Assembly (NCBI RefSeq): GCF_024347195.1
Contig: NZ_AP025281.1
Location: forward strand, 1,550,001-1,614,000
Origin: Aliamphritea hakodatensis
Lineage (GTDB): Bacteria; Pseudomonadota; Gammaproteobacteria; Pseudomonadales; Balneatricaceae
Direction: 5' to 3'
Length of the DNA stretch: 64,000 nucleotides
Positions 53,517 through 61,689 of the stretch are shown in pieces; the first letter of the stretch is position 1; every line of letters begins with the position of its first letter. The notes under the pieces were generated by a model. It was given only the letters and a program-made list of their open reading frames with translations. It did no database searches and had not been told where the DNA came from. The position numbers were made by a program, and so were the translations under genes.

Positions 53517-54281
53517 ATGAGATATCTGCTGGCACTTGCGGGATTGCTGCTGCCACTGATGCTGCCAGGGACTGTTTTTGCCGGCCAGTGTTCTTATTGG
53601 CTGTCTGCCGGTGACAGTGAGCCTTACCCGGTTGAAGAGATTTCAGCCTTTGCCGAAGACGAAATGCGCCCACGGCTGAACCGCGCCAAACAGCGATTCA
53701 ATGTTGCTTTTATCCGCCAGTGCGACGGGGATGAAGCGCGCTTTCAGCTGGAACTGCTGACAGAGAATCTCTACATTCTCGGCATTAACGGCCATACCCT
53801 TCCGGAAGATATTGTACGCTATACCAATGAGCCGTTAACTATCAGCCGGGAACGGTTCGAAGCCAGCTTTGAAAATGCGCTGTGGTTTGGCTCTTTATCC
53901 CGCCGTCAGAAACAGGCCACGCTGAAAATGCTGGCGTTTGTTATTTCTGAAACTGCCCGGTTCAGCGATGTGGAAACAGCCGTTAACAATGTTTTCAATC
54001 AGGGGTGTTTGTATGAGTGGCTGGAATATGCCAGCCTGCTGCGTCGCTGGAAGACCATGTCTATTTTTGCCAACAGCCGGGGGCTGGCCTATGGCAATCA
54101 GTATACTGGCGGCGCCCGGGCATTTTTACTGGCACCGATAACGGCGAAAATGGTCAGCGAATATAATCAGGCTGTCAGTCAGGGATGGGAAGTGGTCCGC
54201 TACGATTATAACCGGCGGGAAACCGACCGGCCGGTACAGATCGGTAAACCTCACTGTCCGGCCAATCTGGCTGAATCCTGA
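53517..54281 (+). CDS. Secreted ribosome-inactivating-protein (rRNA N-glycosylase) homologue
   Basis: 254 aa with signal peptide MRYLLALAGLLLPLMLPGTV then FA; four cysteines outside it (QCSYW, RQCDG, QGCLY, PHCPA) allow two disulfides. Residues 140-156 read AFVISETARFSDVETAV. This follows the Shiga/ricin A-chain signature, as I remember it, at all but one position (Thr for a small residue after Glu). E145 and R148 would be the catalytic pair of ricin E177/R180, and W178 in RRWKTMSIF matches ricin W211. Further fits are FQLELLTENLYILGINGH (Y86, compare ricin Y80) and RAFLLAPITAKMVSEYNQ (compare the ricin end). Predicted reaction: removal of one adenine from the sarcin-ricin loop of large rRNA. 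No B subunit or immunity gene nearby. GGAG precedes the ATG. Family call is from motif reading only. Confidence 0.65.
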   Translation: MRYLLALAGLLLPLMLPGTVFAGQCSYWLSAGDSEPYPVEEISAFAEDEMRPRLNRAKQRFNVAFIRQCDGDEARFQLELLTENLYILGINGHTLPEDIVRYTNEPLTISRERFEASFENALWFGSLSRRQKQATLKMLAFVISETARFSDVETAVNNVFNQGCLYEWLEYASLLRRWKTMSIFANSRGLAYGNQYTGGARAFLLAPITAKMVSEYNQAVSQGWEVVRYDYNRRETDRPVQIGKPHCPANLAES

Positions 54282-54337
54282 TTTTTCCAGGGATGCTTTA
54301 ACTCAGGATGTCTTTTTAATCAGACCTTCTTTTTTAA

Positions 54338-54985
54338 TCAGATATAGTCGAGTATTTCAGCAACCGGTTTCCGGCATTTTTGCCGCCGGTTGCTCTGTTC
54401 CTCCGGGTAGCCCACCGTGACCAGCATCACCGGCACTTCGTCAGCATTAAGCTGAAATTCTGCAATTACCCCTTCTATATCAAACCCGCTCATAGGGCCG
54501 GCTGCCAGCCCCATGCTTTCGGCTGCCAGCATCAGCGTCATGGCTGCCAGCGAGGCTGAACGGAAGGCTTCATCCCGCTGTAACTGTGGGTTGTCCGTGT
54601 GGGTCTGGGTGGCGGCATCTACCCAGCTCTCCTGCAGCTTCGCCGGTACGATACCGGCATCCACGGAAGGTTGCAGCGCCTGTTGTAACTGGTTATGTGC
54701 ATTCAGTGTACCGCAGATAATAAAGGTGACCGCCGCGCTGGCAACCTGTGGCTGACCATAGGCCTGCGCCTGGAGCCTGGCTTTCGCCTCCGGGGACTGA
54801 ACCGCAATGAAACGCCAGTTCTGCATGTTGTAGGCGGAAGGGCTTAAACCGGTCAGCCGGATCAGGGTTTCAATGGTGTGCTGTTCCAACTGCCGGCCGG
54901 GCTGATAACGGCCGGTTGAAATGCGGTTTTCCATCAGTCCGGTAAATACCTGTTGTGGTAAAGATGTTTGTGGCTGTGAAGTCAT
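54338..54985 (-). CDS. Nitroreductase family protein
   Basis: 215 aa FMN-dependent oxidoreductase fold. RISTGRYQPGRQLEQHTIETLIRL, then SPSAYNMQNWRFIAV (FMN contact) and LAAESMGLAAGPMSGFD are the family landmarks. Start ATG 54985 has AAGGACA upstream. It follows an EamA exporter on the same strand after a 59-bp gap containing a 10-bp repeat, and both probably answer to the divergent MarR regulator. Substrate may be a quinone or nitro compound. Confidence 0.88.
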   Translation of the reverse strand: MTSQPQTSLPQQVFTGLMENRISTGRYQPGRQLEQHTIETLIRLTGLSPSAYNMQNWRFIAVQSPEAKARLQAQAYGQPQVASAAVTFIICGTLNAHNQLQQALQPSVDAGIVPAKLQESWVDAATQTHTDNPQLQRDEAFRSASLAAMTLMLAAESMGLAAGPMSGFDIEGVIAEFQLNADEVPVMLVTVGYPEEQSNRRQKCRKPVAEILDYI

Positions 54986-55000
54986 GTCGGTGTCCTTTTT

Positions 55001-55049
55001 ATGTTCAGTAGTTTTCAGTAGCTTTCAGTAATTTTCAGTGGTGTTCAGG
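55001..55049. repeat. Five 10-bp direct repeats (nnTTCAGTA type)
   Basis: TTCAGTA or a one- to two-base variant recurs at exactly 10-bp steps from 55001 to 55049, between the exporter and nitroreductase genes and into the exporter stop codon. The helical-turn spacing is either slippage or a protein-binding array. Confidence 0.75.
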
Positions 55050-55977
55050 CAGTTGTTTTTGCTAAAGGATTGTCGCTTATGGTCCGGGTCTTCGGCTCAG
55101 CCGCAGGCGTTTTGGCCGGTCTGTTCTGCATCAGGTAAACGCTGATCAGCACGGTTATGAAACCGGCCATTCCGGTGGCAGAGATGCTTTGCCCCAGGAA
55201 TGTCCAGCCCAGTACCACGGCGGTAAGAGGGCTGAACAGTCCCAGTGATGAAACAGCTGCCGGAGACAGTTTGCTGATGCCCCGGAACCACAGCGCATAG
55301 GCCAGAACCGCGCCAATCAGGCAGAGGTAGGTGTAGCCGCCGATCTGCACAGGGCTGAGTGCCGGCAGAGACGCTTCAGTGAGCAAGCTGACCGGCAGCA
55401 ACATCAGGCCTGCCAGCAGCAGTTGCCAGCCGGTGAATGCCAGCAGTGGCATCTGGCTGCGCCACTGACGGGCCAGATAAGTACCGCAGGCCATGCTCAG
55501 TGCACCGGCCAGAGCAGCGGCTATACCTATATTGTCCCAGGCGGCATCGGGAGAGAGCAGCAGTACGGCCATTCCGCCAACCCCGGTGATACTGGCAAGG
55601 AGCGTGATCAGCGCCGGTTTTTGCTGTGCCAGCCCCCAGCAAAGCAGGATGACAAACATTGGCTGAATCGCCCCCAGTACCGCTGCAACCCCGCCGGGCA
55701 GACGGTAAGCAGCAATAAAAAGCAGTGCCTGAAACAGCCCCAGATTAAGTGCTGCCAGTATTGTCAGCCGCCACCATTCTTCTTTGCGTGGCAGATGACG
55801 GCACAGGCACACCAGTAAAATACCCGCAGGCAGAATGCGCAGCATGGCTGCTGTCAGCGGTCGGTCGGCGGGCAGCAGTTCAGTGGCAACAATGTAGGTC
55901 GATCCCCAGGTGACCGGGGCAATTGCTGTGAGAAATATATCCCACCAGAGTGCCGGTCTGGCTGTTGAGTTGTGCAT
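55045..55977 (-). CDS. EamA/DMT family exporter
   Basis: 310 aa from ATG 55977 with AAGGTGA upstream; the GTG at 55986 is less likely. Ten hydrophobic helices in two EamA repeats: WDIFLTAIAPVTWGSTYIVA, LFIAAYRLPGGVAAVLGAIQ, and LFSPLTAVVLGWTFLGQSIS. Substrate unknown; efflux of a toxic or amino-acid-like compound fits its position next to a MarR gene. Divergent from marR with two operator copies between them. Confidence 0.88.
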   Translation of the reverse strand: MHNSTARPALWWDIFLTAIAPVTWGSTYIVATELLPADRPLTAAMLRILPAGILLVCLCRHLPRKEEWWRLTILAALNLGLFQALLFIAAYRLPGGVAAVLGAIQPMFVILLCWGLAQQKPALITLLASITGVGGMAVLLLSPDAAWDNIGIAAALAGALSMACGTYLARQWRSQMPLLAFTGWQLLLAGLMLLPVSLLTEASLPALSPVQIGGYTYLCLIGAVLAYALWFRGISKLSPAAVSSLGLFSPLTAVVLGWTFLGQSISATGMAGFITVLISVYLMQNRPAKTPAAEPKTRTISDNPLAKTTA

Positions 55978-56003
55978 CGGGTTCACCTTAGCGGTTGGAT
56001 TTA

Positions 56004-56027
56004 ATTTGTCTTGATATCAAGATAAAT
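56004..56027. promoter_or_regulatory. MarR operator, site 1
   Basis: 24-bp palindrome with core TCTTGATATCAAGA and flanks ATTTG/TAAAT; symmetric except for one outer base pair. In the exporter/MarR divergent promoter. Confidence 0.75.
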
Positions 56028-56042
56028 GGTATTCTTATGATG

Positions 56043-56066
56043 ATTTGTCTTGAAGTCAAGATAAAT
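56043..56066. promoter_or_regulatory. MarR operator, site 2
   Basis: Same 24-bp palindrome with core TCTTGAAGTCAAGA; differs from site 1 only in the two central bases. 39 bp centre to centre from site 1. Confidence 0.75.
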
Positions 56067-56126
56067 TTATCGATAATGGTTTTACTGTTTAATGTCAGCC
56101 TTGTCTGACGGTTATGGAAAATTCAT

Positions 56127-56639
56127 ATGACGGATAAGCATTCAGACGCGGGCGGCGATGCCGTGGATAACATCATTGCCCAGTGGCGGGCTGAACGGCC
56201 GGACCTTAATCTGGAAGGGATGGCGACCATCGGCCGGGTAAAGCGTTGCGCGGCTTTACTGCAGCCGAAGCTGGAGAAAGTATTCAAAGAGTATGATCTG
56301 AATTTCTGGGAGTTCGATGTACTGGCAACTCTGCGCCGTTCCGGTGGGGATTGCTGCCTGTCACCTACGGAGCTGTTTTCCACCATGATGATCACGTCCG
56401 GCACCATGACCCACCGGATGAAGCAACTGGAATCCCGCGGGCTGGTGGAGCGGTTACCGAATCCTCAGGATGCCCGCAGCATGCTGGTGAAACTGACAGA
56501 CGAAGGTTTTGCCAAAGTGGATGCGGCGGTCACCGCGCATACCATCAATGAACAACAGATTCTGGCGCAATTACCGGCTGAGAAGCTGGCGGCGCTGGAT
56601 GAAGCGCTGGTGGATTTGCTGGCGGTGCTGGACGCGTAA
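56127..56639 (+). CDS. MarR family transcriptional regulator
   Basis: 170 aa winged-helix repressor. FWEFDVLATLRRSGGDCCLS, then PTELFSTMMITSGTMTHRMKQLESRGLVERLPNPQDARSM is the DNA-binding domain, with DARS in the wing. ATG 56127. Two matching palindromes lie 61-123 bp upstream, shared with the exporter-nitroreductase unit. Predicted to repress both itself and that unit until a ligand, perhaps a phenolic or quinone, is bound. Confidence 0.9.
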   Translation: MTDKHSDAGGDAVDNIIAQWRAERPDLNLEGMATIGRVKRCAALLQPKLEKVFKEYDLNFWEFDVLATLRRSGGDCCLSPTELFSTMMITSGTMTHRMKQLESRGLVERLPNPQDARSMLVKLTDEGFAKVDAAVTAHTINEQQILAQLPAEKLAALDEALVDLLAVLDA

Positions 56640-56706
56640 GTGATGATGTCAGAAACCCTGGCGGTTTCAGCGTGGGCGGTAAAACCGGACTATGCTGACA
56701 GCCATT

Positions 56707-57159
56707 ATGAGTAAACAAAGCGTTGAAAAAGAAGTGACTGCAGCGTTCGCGGGAGTAACCCTTGGTGCGGGCACTGGCCTTTGGGAAGCTCAGGCGATCG
56801 ATGATTACGCCTCTGAAGACGTACGCCGAAGTAACCGGGAGCGGGATCAGAGAGCAGACTGGAAGTTACTGGATTACGATGACCTGCAACGTTGCCACAG
56901 CAGTCTGTCTTTCTTTGATACTGAGGGGATGAAGTTTCATCTGCCGGCTTACATCATTGGCAGTATACGGGGAAAGGTTGATGATCCGCTTTTTCACCTT
57001 ATTCAGCTGGATGAGTATTCGCTGTCGAAACTTGCGTCTCTGAGTAACATGCAACGGCAGTCCGTTGTACTGTATTTGCAGTGGTGTCTTGAACAGCAAG
57101 CGTACAGCTTTGACCATATCTCCATCACGAGAGCTCTACGGGAATACTGGCAAAACTGA
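56707..57159 (+). CDS. DUF6714-like hypothetical protein
   Basis: 150 aa from ATG 56707; an ATG at 56692 in frame is also possible, and neither has a good ribosome site. ITAAFAGVTLGAGTGLWEA-like start (VTAAFAGVTLGAGTGLWEAQ), GMKFHLPAYIIGSIRG and QRQSVVLYLQWCLEQQ recall the small DUF6714 family of unknown function. Soluble. Single gene. Confidence 0.65.
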   Translation: MSKQSVEKEVTAAFAGVTLGAGTGLWEAQAIDDYASEDVRRSNRERDQRADWKLLDYDDLQRCHSSLSFFDTEGMKFHLPAYIIGSIRGKVDDPLFHLIQLDEYSLSKLASLSNMQRQSVVLYLQWCLEQQAYSFDHISITRALREYWQN

Positions 57160-57216
57160 CGCAGTGGCAACCGGGCAGCCGGCGCGTTACCGGCTTCCCG
57201 GAAGGCGTACCGCTTG

Positions 57217-57555
57217 TTACAGCACCTGCCAGCCTATGGCTCTGCTGATGGCAAAGCTGAATTCATCGGCGACCAGGGTCCATAAACGGTTGGCCTGTGA
57301 GATGTCTAATGAGGGAAGGTTTCTTAGCCGCAACCGGGCGATAAGTTTCTGCTCATCCATCAGGGTACGGGCATCATCTTCTTCATATTCGCCGCTTTGC
57401 TGCTTTTCTCTGAGGAAGGCAATGTCGCTGAACATATCTCTGCCTATGTATTCAATGACCCGCCTGACATCTTCCTGTGCGGTGCCGTTTTCTAGTGTGG
57501 CGGAGGCAATTATACGTTCCAGAACGGAATCGAAATCTACGTTGTTAATAATCAT
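57217..57555 (-). CDS. Hypothetical protein, 112 aa
   Basis: Starts at ATG 57555 (MIINNVDFDSVLERIIASAT) with GGAG 7 nt upstream; the frame is open to 57630 but without need. Acidic, helical, no known domain. It is convergent with the DUF6714-like gene. No function can be suggested. Confidence 0.55.
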   Translation of the reverse strand: MIINNVDFDSVLERIIASATLENGTAQEDVRRVIEYIGRDMFSDIAFLREKQQSGEYEEDDARTLMDEQKLIARLRLRNLPSLDISQANRLWTLVADEFSFAISRAIGWQVL

Positions 57556-57849
57556 GGCATACTCCAATGCTGCGCATAAATTGCTTGGCAGTCGGTCTGG
57601 CTGCCGGTGCAAGTATTGGTTTGATGACAATCACAGACGTGGATGTGAGTTGCGCCGCTGAAACCGGAGACGGATCGAAAGACGGGGGCAGAGCTGTCAG
57701 GTTAGCTCTGAGATCGATACCTGGGTCGGTTCCGGGCATATGCAACATCCTTTTGCTGTGTGTACGAAAGGTTCAGCACCGGCTCCCTGCCAGATCATAT
57801 CTGAACCCCTGTATAGCCTAGATCAGAATCTGCAATTTTTCCCTGCGGA

Positions 57850-58506
57850 TTACTGACGGCTGGCTGTCAGTGCCCAGATACCCGCTACCGACAGCAGGCC
57901 ACCACCGCCCAGATTAAATGCCCGGTGGGCGCGTTTGTTACTCAGTAACTTTCGGGCCTGCGCGGCAAAAAGCGAGTACAGGCAGGCGTTTAGCGTTGCA
58001 AGCGTGACAAAGGTAACCGCCAGCCACCACATCTGAGTGGTAGCACCGGCACCCGGGGTAATGAACTGGGGCAGAAAGGCGACGAAAAAGATAATTCCTT
58101 TGGGGTTAAGTGCAGTGACCAGCCAGGTATCGCTGAACAGCTTCCAGCCGGAGACGGTGGCGTCTGTGGGCAGGTCTGTGGGATTAACGCCGGCTCGTAG
58201 CAGCCTGATACCCAGATACAGCAGATAAAGCCCACCGATCCATTTAACCACCGTGAACCAGAAAGCCGATTGCGCCAGCAGGGTGCCCAAGCCCAGCAGA
58301 GACAGCAACAGGGCAGTTGAATCCCCCAGCGCGACGGCTGCAATCAGCGGCCAGCGGGCTCGGTTACCGTGGGAAACCGAATAGCTGATGACGGTAAGGA
58401 TTGTCGGGCCGGGAATAATCACCAGAATGCCGGTGGCGAGTACAAAAGCCAGCCAGGCTTCCAGGCTCAGAAAAGTGTTGAAAACAAAAAAAGAATCAGG
58501 GGTCAT
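57850..58506 (-). CDS. LysE/RhtB family amino-acid exporter
   Basis: 218 aa with five or six membrane helices. The N-terminal block ILVIIPGPTILTVISYSVSH, then GNRARWPLIAAVALGDS, GGLYLLYLGIRLLRAG and NPKGIIFFVAFLPQFITPG are diagnostic for the LysE superfamily. The substrate is probably an amino acid or a homoserine-like compound. Single gene. The 294 bp upstream of the 112-aa gene (57556-57849) hold no supported gene. Confidence 0.92.
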   Translation of the reverse strand: MTPDSFFVFNTFLSLEAWLAFVLATGILVIIPGPTILTVISYSVSHGNRARWPLIAAVALGDSTALLLSLLGLGTLLAQSAFWFTVVKWIGGLYLLYLGIRLLRAGVNPTDLPTDATVSGWKLFSDTWLVTALNPKGIIFFVAFLPQFITPGAGATTQMWWLAVTFVTLATLNACLYSLFAAQARKLLSNKRAHRAFNLGGGGLLSVAGIWALTASRQ

Positions 58507-58588
58507 AAGGGCTTACCCATCCTTGAATGATTTGATAATCGCTTTATGAATCCCCAGATTCCTTTACCCGTCAAGGATTTTTTATAGG

Positions 58589-59431
58589 TCAGTTTGTCAG
58601 GGTGCCGGCTTGATAGTCCGCAATGGCCTGCTGAATTTCTTCGGCGGTGTTCATCACAAAAGGGCCGTGATGGGCGACCGGCTCATTCAGGGGCTTGCCG
58701 CTGAGGACCAGCATGCCGGTACCGGCGTGCGTGCTCAGTTGCAGATCATCTGCATCGCTGATCCTGGCCATCTGGCGGCTGTTAACCGGCTGGCCGGCAA
58801 TATCCGCCTGGCCTTCGTACACAAAGATCAGCAGGTTTTCATCGCGGGCCGCGTTCAGAGTCAGGCTCTGGCCGGCACTGATCTGCAGGTCTGCCACCCG
58901 GGTCGGGGCGGTGGTCTGCAGGGGGCCACTGAAGGTTTGTGAATTCAGTTTCACAGAACCGCTGATGACCTTGATACTGGCCGGTGCGGTACCGTTCTCT
59001 GCCGGAACCGGTTGCCATGGCAGTTCACTCCGGGGAATATCCTTCCAGGCGGCCGGTTGCATCTTGTTAGCCGCAGGCAGGTTGATCCACAGCTGAAAAC
59101 CGTGCAGGTGGCCCTGTTCCATCAGCGGTTTTTCACTGTGAATGACCCCTTTACCGGCAGACATCCACTGGGCTTCACCCTGGCTGATGCCCCCTTCATT
59201 GCCCATATGATCCTTATGTTCAAAGCCGCCGGCGCGAATATAGGTGAGGGTTTCCAGACCCCGGTGGGGGTGGGGCGGAAAACCGGCAATGTAGTCATCC
59301 GGATTATCGGAATTGATCTCGTCCAGCATCAGAAACGGATCGAGACTGTTGTCCCGAAAACCGTGTATGCGTTGCAGTTTGACGCCGGCACCGTCGCTGG
59401 ATGGCCGGCTGTTAATGATTTGAATATGCAT
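58589..59431 (-). CDS. Pirin family protein (YhaK-like)
   Basis: 280 aa bicupin. FLMLDEINSDNPDDYIAGFPPHPHRGLETL and GEAQWMSAGKGVIHSE hold the metal-binding His residues of pirins, and the second cupin follows with LLIFVYEGQADI. Bacterial pirins have quercetinase or regulatory roles. It is divergent from a LysR gene with repeated boxes between, as E. coli yhaK is next to the LysR gene yhaJ. Confidence 0.9.
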   Translation of the reverse strand: MHIQIINSRPSSDGAGVKLQRIHGFRDNSLDPFLMLDEINSDNPDDYIAGFPPHPHRGLETLTYIRAGGFEHKDHMGNEGGISQGEAQWMSAGKGVIHSEKPLMEQGHLHGFQLWINLPAANKMQPAAWKDIPRSELPWQPVPAENGTAPASIKVISGSVKLNSQTFSGPLQTTAPTRVADLQISAGQSLTLNAARDENLLIFVYEGQADIAGQPVNSRQMARISDADDLQLSTHAGTGMLVLSGKPLNEPVAHHGPFVMNTAEEIQQAIADYQAGTLTN

Positions 59432-59480
59432 GCGGCAAACCCCTGTTATGAGTATATGTTAGCTACTATAAGTTCATAAA

Positions 59481-59535
59481 ATTCGTAAGTTAATCGCGAA
59501 TAGTTGTATGATTTATTCGGTTTAATAGAACGAAT
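59481..59535. promoter_or_regulatory. Two LysR-type boxes, ATTCG-N11-CGAAT
   Basis: Copies at 59481-59501 and 59515-59535, both with exactly 11 bases between the arms, as in the T-N11-A boxes of LysR regulators. They lie in the pirin/LysR divergent promoter, 12 bp before the LysR start. Confidence 0.7.
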
Positions 59536-59549
59536 GCCGGGAGTGAATG

Positions 59550-60488
59550 ATGCGGGTAACCCTTGAACAGTGGCGAATGCTTAAAGCTGTGGTGGATCAT
59601 GGCGGCTTTGCCCATGCGGCGGCTGCGGTACATAAGAGCCAGTCGAGCATTAACCACGCAATCCATAAAATGGAAGATCAGCTTGGAGTGAAGCTGCTGC
59701 AGGTCAAAGGCCGTAAGGCATACCTCACGGATGCCGGTCATTTACTGTTGCGAAGGGCGGAAGGCTTGCTGGACAGTGCCCAGCACATTGATGATCTGGC
59801 CCGCAGTCTCTCTGCCGGGGAAGAGCCGGAAATCGGTCTGGCGATTGATCAGATTATGCCTGCTGTGTATATCACTGAAGTGCTGGAGCAGTTTGCCAGC
59901 GAATATCCGAATACCCGGGTGCAGCTGTATGAGACGGTTTTATCCGGTGCCCGGGAAGCGCTGGAAGAAGGTGCAGTGGATCTGGCCATTGCCGGTGCCG
60001 GGATGCCGGGATACCTGTCGGAACCGATGACCGGCGTGGACTTTATCGCGGTTGCCTCTCCGGCCCATGAGTTGTGCAATATGGGGCCGCTGAGTATGGA
60101 TGATTTACGTAACTACCGGCAGATTGTTACCCGTGACTCCGCCCTGCAGGATAAGGTGGACTCCGGCTGGCTGAAGGCCGAACAGCGCTGGACGGTGAGT
60201 AATCTGAGCACGGCGGTGGCGATGGTGCAGCGGGGTGTGGGGTTTGCCTGGTTACCGATGACAAGAGTCGGCACGTTAATCCTCAGTGATGAGTTGCGTA
60301 TCCTGCCACTGGCCAAGGGCGCGATTCGCAGTGCTACGTTACAGATGTACTACGCACAGGGTGAACAGAGCGGACCGGGGGTGATGCGGCTGGCGGAATT
60401 ACTGAAAGAATTCTGCGTCATGCAGTGTCCGAAATACGATGTGCCAATGCGTGCTCAGATTCTCGAAAAGGTGAATCATGATGAATAA
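59550..60488 (+). CDS. LysR family transcriptional regulator
   Basis: 312 aa (ATG 59547 three bases earlier is also possible; GGGAG fits 59550 better). HTH region VTLEQWRMLKAVVDHGGFAH, then AAAAVHKSQSSINHAIHKMEDQLGVKLL. The effector domain follows from about 90. Divergent from the pirin gene and followed by yqjG, so it likely responds to quinones or aromatic electrophiles. Binding sites are the two ATTCG-N11-CGAAT boxes. Confidence 0.9.
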   Translation: MRVTLEQWRMLKAVVDHGGFAHAAAAVHKSQSSINHAIHKMEDQLGVKLLQVKGRKAYLTDAGHLLLRRAEGLLDSAQHIDDLARSLSAGEEPEIGLAIDQIMPAVYITEVLEQFASEYPNTRVQLYETVLSGAREALEEGAVDLAIAGAGMPGYLSEPMTGVDFIAVASPAHELCNMGPLSMDDLRNYRQIVTRDSALQDKVDSGWLKAEQRWTVSNLSTAVAMVQRGVGFAWLPMTRVGTLILSDELRILPLAKGAIRSATLQMYYAQGEQSGPGVMRLAELLKEFCVMQCPKYDVPMRAQILEKVNHDE

Positions 60489-60633
60489 GTTACTTTAAGT
60501 TCTGTTTAATCGAATGGTTTGTGCGAATTTTCGCGATTTTGTTTCTTTTAAAACAAACTAATATGAATTCCATCACAACATGTTCAGACAATGCAGACGG
60601 TTACATCAGGCTGCATTCACAGAGGATAAAACG

Positions 60634-61602
60634 ATGGGATTACTGATAAACGGCAACTGGCACGATGAATGGTACGACACTTCCGGTGACGGTGAGTTTG
60701 TCCGTGAAGATGCCGGATTCCGTCACTGGATTACCCCGGATGGCAGCCCGGGTATCAGCGGTGGAGACGGTTTTGCGGCGGAAGGCGGCCGTTATCATCT
60801 GTATGTTTCCCTGGCCTGTCCCTGGGCACACCGGACGCTGATTTTCCGGCACCTTAAAGGGCTGGAAGATCTGATCAGCATATCCGTGGTCAGCCCGGAC
60901 ATGCAGGAACATGGCTGGACCTTCGATAAAGCCAGTGGTTCAGACGGTGACGCCCTGTACAGCTCAGAATACATGCACCAGATTTATACCCGGGCCAAAG
61001 CGGATTACACCGGCCGGGTAACGGTACCTGTACTGTGGGATAAGCAGCGGGAAACCATTGTCAGCAATGAATCTTCAGAAATCATCCGCATGTTCAATTC
61101 GGCCTTTAATCACCTGACCGGTAATGAACTGGATTTCTTCCCGCAGGATCTGCAAAGCGCAATTGAAGCCGCTAATGAATGGGTCTACCGGGATATCAAT
61201 AACGGCGTTTACCGGGCTGGTTTCGCGACCACCCAAGCGGCCTATGAACACAACGTGCTGGACCTGTTCAGTGCACTGGACCGGCTGGAAAGCATACTGA
61301 GCGAGCAGCGTTATATTGCCGGTGACCGGATTACAGAAGCGGACTGGCGGGCGTTTACCACGCTGATCCGTTTTGATGCGGTATATCACGGCCACTTCAA
61401 GTGTAACCTGCGTCAGCTGCGCGAATACCCGAATATCAGCGGCTATGTACGGGAGCTTTATCAGCAGGGTAATGTGGCGGCGACCTGCAATTTCGAGCAC
61501 ATTAAACGTCACTACTATTACAGCCACACAGGCATCAATCCGACCCGGGTTATTCCGCTGGGGCCGGTGCTGGATTTTGATCAGCCCCACGGCCGCGGAT
61601 AA
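60634..61602 (+). CDS. yqjG: Glutathionyl-hydroquinone reductase (YqjG-like)
   Basis: 322 aa Xi-class glutathione transferase that reduces glutathionyl-hydroquinones. LYVSLACPWAHRTLIFRHLKGLE holds the catalytic Cys62 in the CPWA motif; RVTVPVLWDKQRETIVSNESSEIIRMFN and FNCL-like FKCNLRQLREYPNISGYVREL complete the family pattern. ATG 60634 with AGAGGA upstream. CGAAT half-sites at about 60510-60535 suggest control by the adjacent LysR. Confidence 0.92.
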   Translation: MGLLINGNWHDEWYDTSGDGEFVREDAGFRHWITPDGSPGISGGDGFAAEGGRYHLYVSLACPWAHRTLIFRHLKGLEDLISISVVSPDMQEHGWTFDKASGSDGDALYSSEYMHQIYTRAKADYTGRVTVPVLWDKQRETIVSNESSEIIRMFNSAFNHLTGNELDFFPQDLQSAIEAANEWVYRDINNGVYRAGFATTQAAYEHNVLDLFSALDRLESILSEQRYIAGDRITEADWRAFTTLIRFDAVYHGHFKCNLRQLREYPNISGYVRELYQQGNVAATCNFEHIKRHYYYSHTGINPTRVIPLGPVLDFDQPHGRG

Positions 61603-61689
61603 ATTTCTCCGCCGGCTTTGCAACCTGAACTGATCACGTATACTGGCCTCTTTATGCCGCGGGCACGAGTTTAAAGAGGAGTACGGACG

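Noticed and set aside
57567..57821. 84-codon plus-strand ORF and an overlapping minus-strand ORF in 57545-57748
   Set aside because: Mutually overlapping, without ribosome sites. The plus ORF begins with a signal-like stretch but has no family match.
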